Positions 33,317 through 45,148 are shown, counted from the stretch's first letter. The stretch is 64,000 bases of DNA from Platanthera guangdongensis (GCA_039583875.1 CM077158.1:235406453-235470452), one strand, 5' to 3'. Program-made: numbers and translations. The notes: a model not told the origin generated them from the sequence alone.

Positions 33317-35121
33317 TGTTGAATTCTGTGAAGTGAAAGTGGGTGAATGGAAGGCTTGGGAAACCTATCCGCGCGGACTACGCGGACTGGGTTGGCGGAC
33401 TGCTAGGTCGGCAGGGATGTTGCAGGCGGTTTGCTCTGTGGCGGCCTGGGCGGTCTGTTCGTGCGGACTGCGCGGACAGAAGCGGCGGTCTGACAGGCCA
33501 GTGTATGCTCAGCAGGCGGTTTACTCCCAGGAAGTAACCGGGCGGATAGGAATGTTATCCGCGGAGTCCGGCTTGAAGCGGACTGAAGAACTGGAGCTCG
33601 GCAGACCGGTTTGGCAGATGCCTTGGTCTTGCTCTAGTGAAGCGGCAAGTGGAAGCCGTGGAGACCGCCGGTCAGCGCGGATAGGAACTGGAGGTCGCCC
33701 GGTATGGCGGGCTAGATCCAGTGTCCGCCAGTAAGTGCGGACTGGCCCTTGCGGCCAGTGGACTGGACTTGGTGGGATTGAACCAAGTCCAGGAGGCTCA
33801 GTCCGGGGAGATCGCGCAGTGGAGCGCGGGCTGGTTTCTCAGTCCGCCAAGCGTAGTAGAAGTGCAGTTGCCTTGTTTGCTAGCTTGGGGAAATGCGGAC
33901 TGGAGAATTGCTTGTGCAGGAGCGTGCGGACTGGAGCCGGAGTCCGCTGAGTCCGGTTGAGCCTTGTGATGAGGTTATGGACTCAGGGAAGCGGATTGGA
34001 GTTCGCTGTATACGCGGACTGGGGTCTGCTGTTAGCGGACTGGATTGGCGTGTCCGCTAAGTCCGGAGGTGCCTTGGCAATGAGGTAATGGACTTGGGAT
34101 ATGCGGACGATAGCCGGGTATCCGCTGAGTCCGGCAGGTGCCTTGATGGCGCGGTTGCGGGCTCGGGTTTTTGCGGGCTGATGCCTTGTCCGCAGAATGG
34201 CGGATACGGCTGTTGTGGAGTCCGGCTGTGGTGGTCCTGGCTTGGTCTCTGGCGGCAAGGCGGACTGGATATTGGAGTCCGGCCTTGGAGAAGCTGGGGC
34301 GGACTGGCTATCTGCACAGGGCAGCGAACTGGAAGGTGTGTCCGCGGGCTGTGCGGACACACTTGTTCTAGCTGCGGGTTGTGGCGGTGATCCTATCGGG
34401 AAGGGCGGTGACCATACTCATCGTCGTGCCTATAAATAGGACCCATGTCACATCAGGATGGAGAGAACCAACCGGAACCTAGACCGAAGTTGTGCGGATA
34501 GCGCTGGAAAGCCAGGACTTGGCTCTGATTGCGGTCAGGGACAGTGCGGACTCTGCGGTTAAGCAACAGGCGGTAAACAGCAGGTCGCGGATAGCGGCCA
34601 GGCGGTCTTCTCTTTGGCGACTTGGTTCGGGGTTCAGGAAGTCGCAGGTTTCTGGCGGACTGTTCCATTCGGTGGCGCAGCTTGTGCGGTCTGGCGGCGT
34701 GCAGACCGGCGGTGAAGAGCTAAGCATTGGAGTAAGGGTGAGTCCGCGCGGCTTGGATTGCGGTCTGGCGACCTGGCGGACTGAGCGGACTCCACAGCAG
34801 TAGGTCGGCGGCTTGATTGTTTGAGTCCGCGCGGCTTGTTTTTTGTTCTTGTCTTTGTAACTGTCTCTGCTCTCCCGGTGTTGGGTTTTGGTGAAGCATG
34901 TCTCGCCATGTATGTCTCGCCTTGTAAAGAAGTTTGCTCTTGATCAATAAAGAAGCTTGTGCTGCATGTGTTGCTGGTTGTTACTGCTTTGTTGAGATAA
35001 CCACTGTTAACTCCACGATCCGGGAAAACTTTCAACATATAAGTGGTCGTATTCTCCTTCGGTTTGTTGAGTTTTCAGCAGGGTATCCAAGGGGGCGTCT
35101 GCGGTTTGTTGAATTTTAACA
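33317..35121 (+). repeat. 3' LTR of D
   Basis: Pairs with 29180-30984 over its full length; TATAAATA at 34431-34438. Confidence 0.93.
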
Positions 35122-35390
35122 GGCCGCACACCAAGACGCACATGCCGCTTCACAAGAATAGCCAAGCCACCAAGTCCAACAGGCCAGGTCACCCAGGCCG
35201 CACAACAGTCCGCCCAGGCCGCACAACAGGCCGCACAGGCCGCTCCACAAGAACAGCCAAGCCACCAAGTCCAACCAGGCCAGGTCACCCAGGCCGCAAC
35301 CATCAGTCCGCCCAGGCCACGGACTCATACCGCTCAGACCGCCCGACCTGCTCCATCACCCACTTTCACTTCACAAATTTCAACAATGCT

Positions 35391-35699
35391 TAGTATTATG
35401 CCTGTATGCCGATGTATGTAAATCCCCTTCTTGTAAACTTGAACACGGTGTTGTAAAACCTTAAGGACAAAACTATTGTGTAACTTTCATTCTTATTGTA
35501 TGTTAGTAGTGGACATTCCTCGATGAGTTATCCTTAAGTCCTTAAGCTTCCGCTAGAAAGCAACTCTCTGTTAGGGTGCGTTGTAGGTTTAGAATGAATT
35601 ATGGATTCATTGCGTGACTCTTTTGTCTGTCCGTTTATTATGCCGTGGGGCCCCGATCGGACCTGCTGTTATATTATTCGTGACGGATGAGGTGTTACA
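35391..35699 (+). repeat. 3' LTR of gypsy G, last part
   Basis: Continues the LTR from 14046 after copia C and ends GATGAGGTGTTACA. Duplicated block copy 2 starts immediately after. Confidence 0.8.
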
Positions 35700-35840
35700 A
35701 CAAGCACGGGCGAAGGCCGCCACAAATATGCTTTTATATATACAATAAAGAGTGAAGCAGGAAGGAAGCAAAGGACACATGCACACAGTAGAGCTGGTGT
35801 TATTATTTTGTATTCAGAGTGCAGTCTGCAGCTACATATA

Positions 35841-36334
35841 TTAAAATTCATCATCATAATGTCCCCATATACGAGAGTTATGCCTGCATTTCTTTTGGCG
35901 TCCCATAGGCGGCTGGGGGAGAGCGCACATCTCACAAATGCAATGGTTTGCCCATAGGTCGCAGCTGAATTTTCGAAACTCGCAATTAGGCGAAGCCTTG
36001 AGTTGTTTCAAGCAATATTTGATGCAAGCTTCATGCCAGCATGTACCCGGAATCATTGTGCGAGCAGATATTCGAATGCATCCAGCACCAAATTCAGAAA
36101 TAGTAGGCTTACGGAATTTTGATTCGTTGGCACTCCATGATCCCATCCCTGCATAAACCATGTTATTACTTCATTACTATAGGGATACAATGTGTGCGGG
36201 CGTGTGTGTCTGAGAGTGCGCGTTGAAGTCCTGAAATCATCAAAGTATTCTTGGGAGAATGAGAGAGACTGATCACCTAAGCTTAGAAGTATTAAGAGTA
36301 TTGTAACTGCAATCATTCGCCAGGAGAACCCCAT
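35841..36334 (-). CDS. Defensin-like secreted cysteine-rich peptide, copy 2
   Basis: Exon 1 (36334-36277) encodes a 19-residue signal peptide that differs from copy 1 at two residues. A 128-bp intron (36276-36149) has GTGATC at the donor and TATGCAG/GG at the acceptor, phase 1. Exon 2 (36148-35841) completes a 121-residue product. The ten cysteines keep exactly the spacing of copy 1, including CIKYC (CX3C) and CIC (CXC), while about 27 of 82 residues between the signal peptide and the PQPPMG motif differ. A TATA box lies about 105 bases upstream of the ATG. The family includes antimicrobial and pollen-pistil or pollen-tube signalling peptides; which role applies cannot be read from the sequence. 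Alternative: an unspliced 93-residue frame (36334-36053), which I reject because the splice sites are conserved in both copies. Confidence 0.78.
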
Positions 36335-36439
36335 GAGTAAATGTAATCGAGGTGTAAAGCTGGAGCTTACAAACTACGTTGTTGAAGAAGCAGAATTAAT
36401 AAGGATGCCTGCTCTTATCAATCTAACCTCATTTATGTG

Positions 36440-36447
36440 TATATATA
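36440..36447 (-). promoter_or_regulatory. TATA box of defensin-like copy 2
   Basis: TATATATA on the minus strand, about 105 bases upstream of the ATG at 36334. It is absent in copy 1, where about 75-80 bases are missing around 5535. Confidence 0.55.
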
Positions 36448-36754
36448 GTGGGAGCTCTAAAGCAAAGAAAGACTTATTCTTGTTTTGCTTACCTCTTTTA
36501 TTTATTTTTATTGAATGCTTCTTTTCAAATTTGTTCTTAGCATTGTTAATTTCTCATTAGAATTATCATCATTTCTCTAATATTTGTTGTTAGAAAATAC
36601 TAATTAATACGTGTCTTACCAAGCTTCATTCAACTTGCACTGAAATCTCATCCATTTGGACTCTCCAAATTAATGAACGAATATAATAGTTTTTCTCAAA
36701 AAAATAAAATAAAAATAAATGTGACTCATTAAAAACTCTTCATCGATTAAATTT

Positions 36755-36848
36755 TCTTCTATATAAATTTTCTAAGTAATCTTCTCCTAATCTTCTTCTA
36801 TATAAATTTTCTAAGTAATCTTCTCCTAATCTTCTTCTATATAAATTA
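36755..36848. repeat. 40-bp tandem repeat upstream of defensin-like copy 2
   Basis: TTCTATATAAATTTTCTAAG followed by TAATCTTCTCCTAATCTTC occurs two and a half times; also at about 38991-39085 in unit 2. Copy 1 has a single unit. Confidence 0.8.
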
Positions 36849-37028
36849 TTACAAGATGCTACCGAATAAATACAACAACTTGTGTTAAGGCAAAAACACA
36901 CACTTGTGAAATCATCAACATTTTCTTCTAATCATGAAATCATGAGCAATTTGTAGAGAGCCAAGTGTTCGTCAGAAAATCTCAGAGCTCCCTTTTCACC
37001 TCTTTTTCTCTGTCCTTGAAAATGAAGG

Positions 37029-38384
37029 TGTTGCGGGCTAGATCGGTGCCCCGGTCGGACCGGATTCAATTGGATCGTCTTAGCTGGCGGAGCGATCGAA
37101 CGCGCACACAGTCAGAGAGAAAGAAAGGTTGACTCAAGATGTGATGACGTGGAAAAACTCCTCAATTGCGTAAAAAACCACGCGACTGGATCTGTGCCGG
37201 TCTAAATACACTAGCTGCTCGTGATTACAATGCGTTCTGAGAATCGGGGCGACAGGCCGCTCCCGTTACAACTTGGGGTGAGAGAGAAGGTCTACGGCTC
37301 CCAGCGGGCAACACGCTGCGCCGTGGGAGCGATTTATACACTGGAATGCGTGAGATGGATCTGGCGCTCTGAAGCTTGGAGCGCGGGTTCGTCGTGCGCC
37401 TGCTTGCAGGGGTCGCCTTCCACCTTCTGCTCGCTCCGGGACTTAGACGTTTTGCTGCTCGTGGTGCGCTGGTGGCTCGTGGTGGCTCGTGGTGGCTGGA
37501 GGATGATCCGAGGGAGGAGTCTGACAGAACTATCGCCTGAGGAAGAAGATGACCAGGAGCCAAAAGATGAATTATGAGGAGATTCTGGGGCTCCTTTTAT
37601 AGCCATATGAGGAGGATCATGACGGGCCCAACCACTAATGTAGTGGGCTAGTGGGTGGTTACCCAGCAGATCGGACTTTGAGGAGAGCCCACCCTGATCG
37701 GGCGGTGGGTAAGCCGCCGACAGCGGTGGGGAGGCCATGCATCGGCGACGGCCGACCAAGGGGCGGCCTGGACCGCGGCCAGGCCGGCGGCGGCCTGGCC
37801 TGCGGCCGCGGCCAGGCCGGCGGCGGCCTGGCCAGAGCCCGCGGCCAGGCCGGCGGCGGCCTGGCCTGCGGCCGCGGTCAGGCCGGCGGCAGCCTGACCG
37901 GCCCCCGCGGCCAGGCCGGCAGGGGCGACCTGGCCGACTGCGGCCTGGCAAGCGGCGGGCTGGCCGGCGGGATAGGCCTGGCCAGTGGCGACTGGGTCGG
38001 CGACCGCAGCCTGGCCGGCCATGGCTTGGCCTGCGGCGGGGTGGCCGGCGGGAGCGGCCAGGCCGGCCGCGACCTGGCTGGCGGCGCCCTTGCCGAGGCC
38101 TAGCCGGCTGCGGCCCGTCCGGCGGGCGCGGCGACGGCCTAGCCGGCGGCGGGCCGCGGCCTGTCCGACGATCGCTTCCCAGCCGGCGGCGGCCTCTCCG
38201 GCGGCGGCGGCGGCCCGCCGACGATTACCTCCCAATGAGGGTGGTTTTCCTAAGAGGGAGTGGGCCCCACCCCCCATGGTTTCCTCATCATGAGAGGTGG
38301 GGTTGACTAGTCAATGCCATGATCTCCCACTTTGGGTGGAGATCATGGGGGAGCTTTCCTTATAAATGATGGTGTAACCCATCA
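37029..38384 (-). mobile_element. Solo LTR of the F family
   Basis: 1356 bp with TG...CA ends and TSD GAAGG at 37024-37028 and 38385-38389. It is the same LTR as 39259-40577 and 53855-55483, with host sequence on both sides. The minus-strand TATA box CTATAAAAGG is at 37602-37593. The GC-rich part (37740-38215) is a degenerate GGCCTGGCC minisatellite. Confidence 0.92.
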
Positions 38385-39258
38385 GAAGGCATGGACACCT
38401 TTTTTATAATTTTCTAGGGGGAGACATTGGTAAATGCATCTTCTTTGAAATTGAACTGGTGAATAAGAGCGTGAGATTCTGATCACCTGGAAACCATTTT
38501 TAGGAAAACGACGATTATCCCCTGGGTGGGCAAGACATATTTGTTGGTGAGACAACAACGACAAAGAAGGGTGCTTGAGAACGTCTAGTGAGGGGGCGTG
38601 GAGCACCGAGCGGGCGCGCGAGGGGCGATGAGCCGGTGCGGGCGGGGAACCAATGGGGCGCGCATGCGGCACCGAGCCGGCACGCGTGGGAGCTCTAAAG
38701 CAAAGAAAGACTTATTCTTGTTTTGCTTACTTCTTTTATTTTATTTTTGAATGCTTCTTTTCAAATTTGTTCTTAGCATTGTTAATTTCTCATTAGAATT
38801 ATCATCATTTCTCTAATATTTGTTGTTAGAAAATACTAATTAATACGTGTCTTATCAAGCTTCATTCAACTTGTACTGAATCTCATCCATTTGGACTCTC
38901 CAAATTAATGAACGAATATAATAGTTTTTCTCAAAAAAATAAAATAAAAATAAATCTGACTCATTAAAAACTCTTCATTGATTAAATTTTCTTCTATATA
39001 AATTTTCGAAGTAATACTCTCCTAATCTTCTTCTATATAAATTTTCTAAGTAATCTTCTCCTAATCTTCTTCTATATAAATTATTACGAGATGCTACCGA
39101 ATAAAAACAACTTGTGTTAAGGCAAAAACACACTTGTGAAATCATCAACATTTTCTCCTAATCATGAAATCATGAGCAATTTGCACAGAGCCAAGTGTTC
39201 GTCAGAAATTCTCAGAGCTCCCATTTCCACTCTCTTTCTCTGTCCTTGAAAATGAAGG

Positions 39259-40577
39259 TGTTGCGGGCTAGCTCGATTCGCCGGTCGGACCAGATTCAAT
39301 TGGACCGTCTTAGCTGACGGAGCGGTCGAGCGCGCACACAGTCAGAGAGAAAGAAAGGTTGACTCAAGATGTGATGACGTGGAAAAACTCCTCAATTGGG
39401 TAAAAAAACCACGCGACCGGATCTGTGCCGGTCTAAATACACTAGCTGCTCGTGATTACAATGCGTTTTAAGAATCGGCGCGACAGGTCGCTCCCGTTAC
39501 AACTTCGGGTGAGAGAGAAGGTCTACGGCTCCCAGCGGGCAACAGGCTGCGCCGCAGGAGCGATTTGGACACTGGAATGCGTGAGATGGATCTGGCGCTC
39601 TGAAGCTTGGAGCGCGGGTTCGTCGTGCGCCTGCTTGCAGGGGTCGCAATTACTCCTTCTGCTCGCTCCGAGACTTAGGCGTTTTGCCGCTGGTTGTGCG
39701 CTGGTGGCTCGTGGTGGCTGGAGGATGATTCGAGGGAGGAGTCCGACAGAACTATCGCTTGAGGAAGAAGATGACCGAGAGCCAAAAGATGAATTATGAG
39801 GAGACCCTGGGGCTCCTTTAATAGCCACCTGGGGAGGATCATGGCGGGCCCTACCACTAATGTAGTGCGCTAGTGAGTGGTTACCCACCAGATCGGACGG
39901 TGAGGAGAGCCCACCCTGATCGGACGGTGGGTAAGCCGCCGACAGCGGTGGGGCGGTCATGCGTCGGCGGCGGCAGACCAAGGGGCGGCCTGGACCGCGG
40001 CCAGGCCGGCGGAGGCCTGGCCGGAGCCCGCTGCCAGGCCGGCGGGCACGTCCTGGCCGACCACGGCCTGGCTCGCGGCGGCCTGGCAGGAGCCCGGGGT
40101 CAGGCCGGCGGCAGTCTGGCCGGCGCCCGCGGCCAGGCCGGCAGGCGCGACCTGGCCGACCGAGGCCTGGCCAGCGGCGGGCTGGCTGGTGGGAGAGGCC
40201 TGGCCGGTGGCGACTGGGTCGCCGACCGCAGCCTGGCCGGCCGTGGCTTGGCCAGCGACGGGCTAGCCGACGGGAGCTGCCAGGCCGGCCGTGGACTGGC
40301 TAGCGGCGCCTTGGCCGAGGCCTAGCCGGCTGCGGCCCGTCCGGTGGGCGAGGCGGCGGCCTAGCCGGCGGCGGGCCGTGGCCTGTCCGACAATCACTGC
40401 CCGGCCGGCGGCGGTCTCTCCGGCGGCGGCGGCCCGCCGGCGGCGGCGGCGGCCCGCGGTTACCCCCCATGTTTTTCTCATCATGGGAGGTGGAGTTGAC
40501 TAGTCAACCCCATGATCTCCATTTTTGGAGGGAGATCATGGGGGAGCCTTCCTTATAAATGATGGTGTAAGCCATCA
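39259..40577 (-). repeat. 3' LTR of F
   Basis: 1319 bp. Its TATA box region is changed to TATTAAAG (about 39812-39824). GC-rich minisatellite at 39960-40450. Confidence 0.92.
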
Positions 40578-40591
40578 ATTGCCCCCAAATT
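40578..40591 (-). other. Polypurine tract of F
   Basis: AATTTGGGGGCAAT on the minus strand adjoins the 3' LTR start TGATGG. Confidence 0.75.
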
Positions 40592-40657
40592 CTTCTTGCC
40601 GGAAAGCGCATCGAGCGAGCGAAGAAGGATTTCCTGCTGCCACCCATTACCACTGTC

Positions 40658-42408
40658 ATGACAACTTCTGGCGAGAAGGTGGAGACGATGAAGGGCAGTG
40701 TTTCGAAGGTACTCGGAGTGATCTTACCGCAGGAGAGTCAGCCGGCGAAAATGCCGAACTTGGCCATGCGCGGCCTGGCGCGTGTCCCGGGTGACCTGGC
40801 CGGCAGGCCACGCGCGCCCATGCCGCTCGTACGGCAGGCCGCGCGCGGCCGCGACAGGCCGCGCATGGCCGCATGCGCGGCAGGACGGGCGCGCGGCAGG
40901 GCGCGCGTGCTCATGTCGCACGCGCGGCTTTCCGCGCGTGTCCAGGCCGATGAGCGAGTCCAGAATCTTCCTCGTGGCCGGTTGACAATTTGCGAAGCTT
41001 CCCTGAAGTCCGGCTTCTGCTTCCCGCCGTGCGAGGAGGTGATTGAGATCGTGAAGTTCTGTGGGGTGCCGATTTCACAGTTTGTCTCTGTTGGAATTGC
41101 CCGAATTATGGGCTTGGATGCATTCTTTCGCGAGCATGGAGGACAACTTTCCTTGGACCAGTTCCGAGATTGGTGCGACGTTCGCTCCGAGGCGGCGAAC
41201 GGGTGGAGGTTCGCAGCAAAAAAGTTGGTTGTAGTTTGAGCCTCGAAAAGATCGTCGACATGGGAACACTTTGTTTGGGTATGTTAGGAATTCATGGGGC
41301 CTTCCCGAGGCGTGGGACACACTGTCGTACCGCTGTCGCTGAGCGAGGGGGAAGGAACGAGAATTCTCTCCGGTGCTTGGGTTTTCAGAGTCTCGTGAAC
41401 TAGCCAACCGTCTCTTTAATATTTTTGTCTATGTGGAGGAGAAGCGCCTGCTGCGGTGTGACATCTCTTCGGATGTAGCTCAGATTGTTAGGACCTCTCA
41501 GGGAGGGGGTCGAAAGAGGAAAGCTGTGGTGGCCCCTCCTGGAGATCTTGATATGGCGGTGGCGTACCATTTCAATGCCTGTCTCGAGTCAACTCCCGAG
41601 GTGCAGATACTTGCGTACCTAGTTCCTAAGGTGTCTTCGGAGGCGGTGGCCCCTCAGATGTCCTCTTCCTCGAGGGCAATGAGTGATACGGTAAGTGCCT
41701 TGACTTGTTGTGGAAGTTTTTTTCTCTTTATTATTTGGTGTTAACGCCCGCCTTTTCCTTGCGCAGATAAAGACCCATGTCCAGATTGCGGTAACCTAGA
41801 ATGACCACTATGTGAGTTTGAAGTACGGGTACCTTGCCCTTCAAGAGAAGCTCCGGTTGACGTCGAGCTCGCTTGCCTCCCTGAAGGAGGAATATACTCG
41901 GGACATTGCGCGGTTCCGCCGGACCGGGTCGATGCTGAAATCTGAGCTAGAGGATGCACGTGCAGCCTTGGAGGTGGAGAAAACCCTGGTGGAGAGGACC
42001 ACCTAGATGTTGAAGCACTAGAAGGAGGAGACTTCGGGCTTGGAGTCCCAGTTGTAAGAGGCACGGGAGGATGTCATCGGTCTTGAGACTCAGCTACGAG
42101 CAGTAAAGACCCAAGTGAAGATGTTGTCTTCTGATGGCCACATGTCGGAGTTGAAGGCTGTGGGATTTACAGAATACCTGGAATCATTGGACTACACGAG
42201 AGACCATAGTTTGATTGCAGAGGAGGTTCGTGAAGAGATTTGGTCCAAGGACGTTGTGCCCCAGATGGATGATGTGCGTGAGCTAGCGCTCCGATGCGGT
42301 ATTTTGAAGGCCTTCCGCCTGGTTAGCAAGAGTTTGGGATGTGAAACATCCGGCTTTAGCTTTGCAGATGTTTCCGAAGACGAGCGTTCTGGCTCGGACG
42401 ACGAGTAG
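40658..42408 (+). pseudogene. Antisense accessory gene of F (Transposase_28-like), degenerate
   Basis: It runs opposite to gag-pol, between pol and the 3' LTR. The first frame (40658-41239) has GRLTICEASLKSGF and FFREHGGQLSLDQF, which resemble the putative gypsy-type transposon domain family. A later frame (41373-41690) contains a GGGRKRKAVVAPP stretch, then a 76-bp intron (41691-41766) with GTAAGT and TTGCGCAG borders. The following exon (41767-42408) stays in phase: a heptad-like, coiled-coil-forming segment (about 41812-42100) and an acidic end (...SEDERSGSDDE). In-frame stops at 41797, 42004, 42019 and 42055, and breaks around 41215-41370. Its function in the element is unknown. Confidence 0.68.
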
Positions 42409-42689
42409 TAGCCTTTTATCTTTGTAGCTGTGTATTTGCATTTTGTTCTTTTAGTTGGTCGTACTGTATTTTGCTTTTTGTTCAACATTTGTTATTGTTG
42501 TCCTTAGCCGCTGGCTGCCCCTATTTGTATCATTCCAGCTGTTTTGTTATGACATTATTCTTTTCATGCCATCTTAGTTGTTCTCGTTTGCACGGCTCTG
42601 GTCTGTGTCTTTGTTTGCGTGGCTTTAGTCCACGTCTTTATTTGCGCGGCTCAGGTTTTTGGATTTGTCACGAAGGGGGGGGGGGGGGG

Positions 42690-43610
42690 GGCAGGCCCTT
42701 GCGGGGTGCGCGAGTCAGGCTCGCGGCTTAGGTTGCATGGCTCAGGTCCGCGGCTTAGTCTGCACGAGGGTTGTTCGCGGCTTCTTCGCGAGGGGGGCAG
42801 GCCCCCACGGGGTGCGCGAGTAAGGCTCGCAGCTTAGGTTGCACGAGGGCTACTCACGACTTCTTCGTGAGGGGGGTAGGCCCCCACACGGGGTGCGCGA
42901 GTCAGGCTCGCGGCTTAGATTGCACGAGGGCTGCTCGCGGCTTCTTCGTGAGGGGGGAAGGCCCCCACGGGGTGCACGAGTCAGGCTCGCGGCTTAGGTT
43001 GCACGAGGGATGCTCGCGGCTTCTTCATGAGCGGGGCAGGCCCCCACGGGATGCCCGAGTCACGCTTGCGGCTTTGTTTGTACGAGGGTTGCTCACGCCT
43101 TCTTCGTGAGGCGGGCAGGCCCCCACGGGGTGCGCGAGTCAGGCTAGCGGCTTAGGTTGCGCGAGGGCTGCTCGTGGCTTCTTCGTGAGGGGAGGCAGGC
43201 CCCCATAGGGTGCGCGAGTCAAGCTCGCGACTTAGGTTGCATGAGGCCTGCTCTTGGCTTCTTCGTGAGGGGGCAGGCCCACACATGGTGCGCGAGTCAG
43301 GCTGCTGGCTTAGGTTCCGCGAGGGCTGCTCGCAGTTTCTTCGTGAGGGGGCAGGCCTCCACGGGGTGCGCGAGTCAGGCTTGCAGCTTAGATTGCACGA
43401 GGGCTACTCGCGACTTCTTCGTGAGAGGGGCAGGCCCCCACGGGGTGCGCGAGTCAGGTTCGCGGCTTAGATTGTACGAGGGCTGCTCACAGCTTCTTCG
43501 TGAGGGGGCAGGCCCCACAGGGTACGTGAGTCAGTCTCATGGCTTAGATTGCACGAGGGCTGCTCGCGACTTCTTTGTAAGGGTGGCAGGCCACCATAGG
43601 TAATTTGAGT
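42690..43610. repeat. 81-bp tandem repeat in F
   Basis: About eleven units of roughly 81 bp with GGCAGGCCCCCACGGGGTGC, GCGAGTCAGGCTCGCGGCTT and GGCTGCTCGCGGCTTCTTCG. It is preceded by a run of about 18 G at 42676. Open frames across it are repeat artefacts. Confidence 0.9.
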
Positions 43611-43653
43611 GCATCAGCTTTCCTGTTTGAGTAGACAATATTTATAGCAACAT

Positions 43654-45134
43654 TGTTGGAACCCTAGTTCTGATTTGGGCAAGGATCACTATTAGGTTTG
43701 TTTAGATTGACCCATCATGTATAACCAGGGTCATGGTTGTGTCCTAGTGTCTAGGCCAAGTCCTTAGAATCAACATCACATAGACCAGCCTTCAACAGAC
43801 TGCCAGAGACTCTAGCAATTGTGTCGACACTTCAGAAAGGCTGTGTCGACACCAGAAGCCAGATTGTGTCGACACACAGAACATCTGTCGACATCAACTG
43901 TGTCAACACCAGAAGCCATATTGTGTCGACACACAGGACTTGTGTCGACACACAGAACATCTGTCGACAGCAATTGTGTCGACACACAGGACTTGTGTCG
44001 ACACACTCCAGATTTCTGTCAAAACAACAACTATATCAAGACAAGAAGCAATTGTGTCGACACACACAGGACTTGTGTCGACACATTCCACAGAAGTTGT
44101 GTCAAGAAGTTAAAGAAAAACTGTGGACTCAGCTCGACGAACTCCAAGCTCAGTTTGACGATCGCTGAACTCAAGACAGCTCGACGAAATAAGAAACTGA
44201 GCTCTACGATCTGCGAGCTCCGGTCGACGAATTCTGTGCAGTATTCATACAGAATTATTTATAGCTGACATAATTAATTAAGGCTTAATTAAAGGAGATT
44301 ACAACTATCAGATTTAATGTTATATATTCTTATGAATATAGCCGTTTGGAGGCTACATTAATTATGGATTAAATCAGGATTTAATGTTAATTGATTCCCA
44401 AAGTAATTACCATTCTCGGGAATGTTTTAGCCATTGCAGACAAAGTAAATTCAAATGTTTTGAATTATGTTCAGACAATATATAAAGATATTTATGCAGA
44501 ACAAAATGAGGAGAAGATGATGAAGCAGTGAGAGAGAAGAAAGAAAAACAACAATAACAAATCAGTGAATTAGTGAAGAACAACGCAGCTCTCATACACA
44601 CAGAGTTCTTCATCATTTGCTTCATGCTTTCAAGGGACAACTACTCAAAATCAGTCCAAGAACTTCTGAAGAGCAACATCACATTGAAGGCCTACACCCT
44701 GAAGCAAAGCTTCCCTCTTTCCTGAACCATTCAACATCTCAGGGGGAGCTTTGACATCATCAACATCCACTAGTCTTCTCTTAGACTGTTGACAGAGAAG
44801 ACAACATCACTCTCTCTCCCCTACTATATAAAGGGTTCTTTAACTCCCTTTAAAAGTTATTCTTGGTTGCAAGTCTCCTGATCAAAAGACTTAAGAATTG
44901 GTTTTTGAGCACCTGATCAAAAGCTCATTGGTGGCAGTCACCTGATCAAAACCTGTAGTGGATTTCTACCAGGGTGGTAGAAGAGTGGATGTACCCAGTT
45001 AGGGGGAACCACTATATATCCTTGTGTCTTCTGTGTTGCTTGCTCTGTTCTTTATTTTTGTGCTGTGATTTTCTTTTCTGAGAATATAGATATAACTCTA
45101 ACTAGTGCAAGTTAAGATCTATCCCTATCTTTCA
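43654..45134 (+). repeat. 5' LTR of N2
   Basis: Starts TGTTGGAACCCTAG, ends CTATCTTTCA. TATATAAAGG at 44825-44834. Confidence 0.92.
43818..44095. repeat. GTGTCGACAC palindromes in the N2 5' LTR
   Basis: Nine exact copies and a few variants; most are in the context TTGTGTCGACACA. The 3' LTR has eight at 47035-47312. Confidence 0.93.
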
Positions 45135-45136
45135 AT

Positions 45137-45148
45137 TGGTATCAGAGC
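45137..45148 (+). other. Primer-binding site of N2
   Basis: TGGTATCAGAGC, two bases after the LTR end; initiator tRNA-Met type. Confidence 0.9.

Larger units (their letters stand above)
29180..35121 (+). mobile_element. D: young non-autonomous copia element
   Basis: TSD GGCCG at 29175-29179 and 35122-35126. The two 1805-bp LTRs have equal length and differ at about nine positions by eye (about 0.5%), the lowest divergence of any element here. The internal part is only 2.3 kb: shortened gag, zinc knuckle, an integrase-like domain, a repeat linker and a stub of RT. Protease, most of RT and RNase H are gone. It must have been moved by proteins of a relative such as A. Confidence 0.93.
14047..35385 (-). 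mobile_element. Ty1/copia retrotransposon C, with two nested insertions
   Basis: It has TG...CA ends and perfect 5-bp TSDs ATGCT (14042-14046 and 35386-35390). On the minus strand the order is 5' LTR (35385-35127, then 29179-27666), primer site, gag-pol, purine tract, 3' LTR (23536-22107, then 14368-14047). N1 sits in the 3' LTR and D in the 5' LTR. Without these the element is about 7.7 kb. The LTRs differ more than those of D or N1, so C is the older host of both. Confidence 0.93.
36454..38690. repeat. Tandem duplication, unit 1 (with solo LTR)
   Basis: Host sequence 36454-37028 and 38385-38690 is repeated in unit 2 as 38691-39258 and 55484-55790. The join at 38686-38690 is a GTGGG shared by both ends (36449-36453 and 55786-55790). 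Confidence 0.85.

Noticed and set aside
36053..36334. Unspliced 93-residue frame from the defensin-like start
   Set aside because: The donor and acceptor are conserved in both gene copies and splicing joins the signal peptide to the cysteine-rich exon in frame.
37334..38306. Long Arg/Gly/Ala-rich frames on both strands (also 39873-40503 and 54459-55405)
   Set aside because: They lie over the GC-rich minisatellite of the F LTR, where stop codons are rare by composition; all six frames look alike.
42471..43603. Repetitive frames with SQARGLDCTRAARDFF-type units
   Set aside because: Artefact of the 81-bp tandem repeat; no start context and no similarity.
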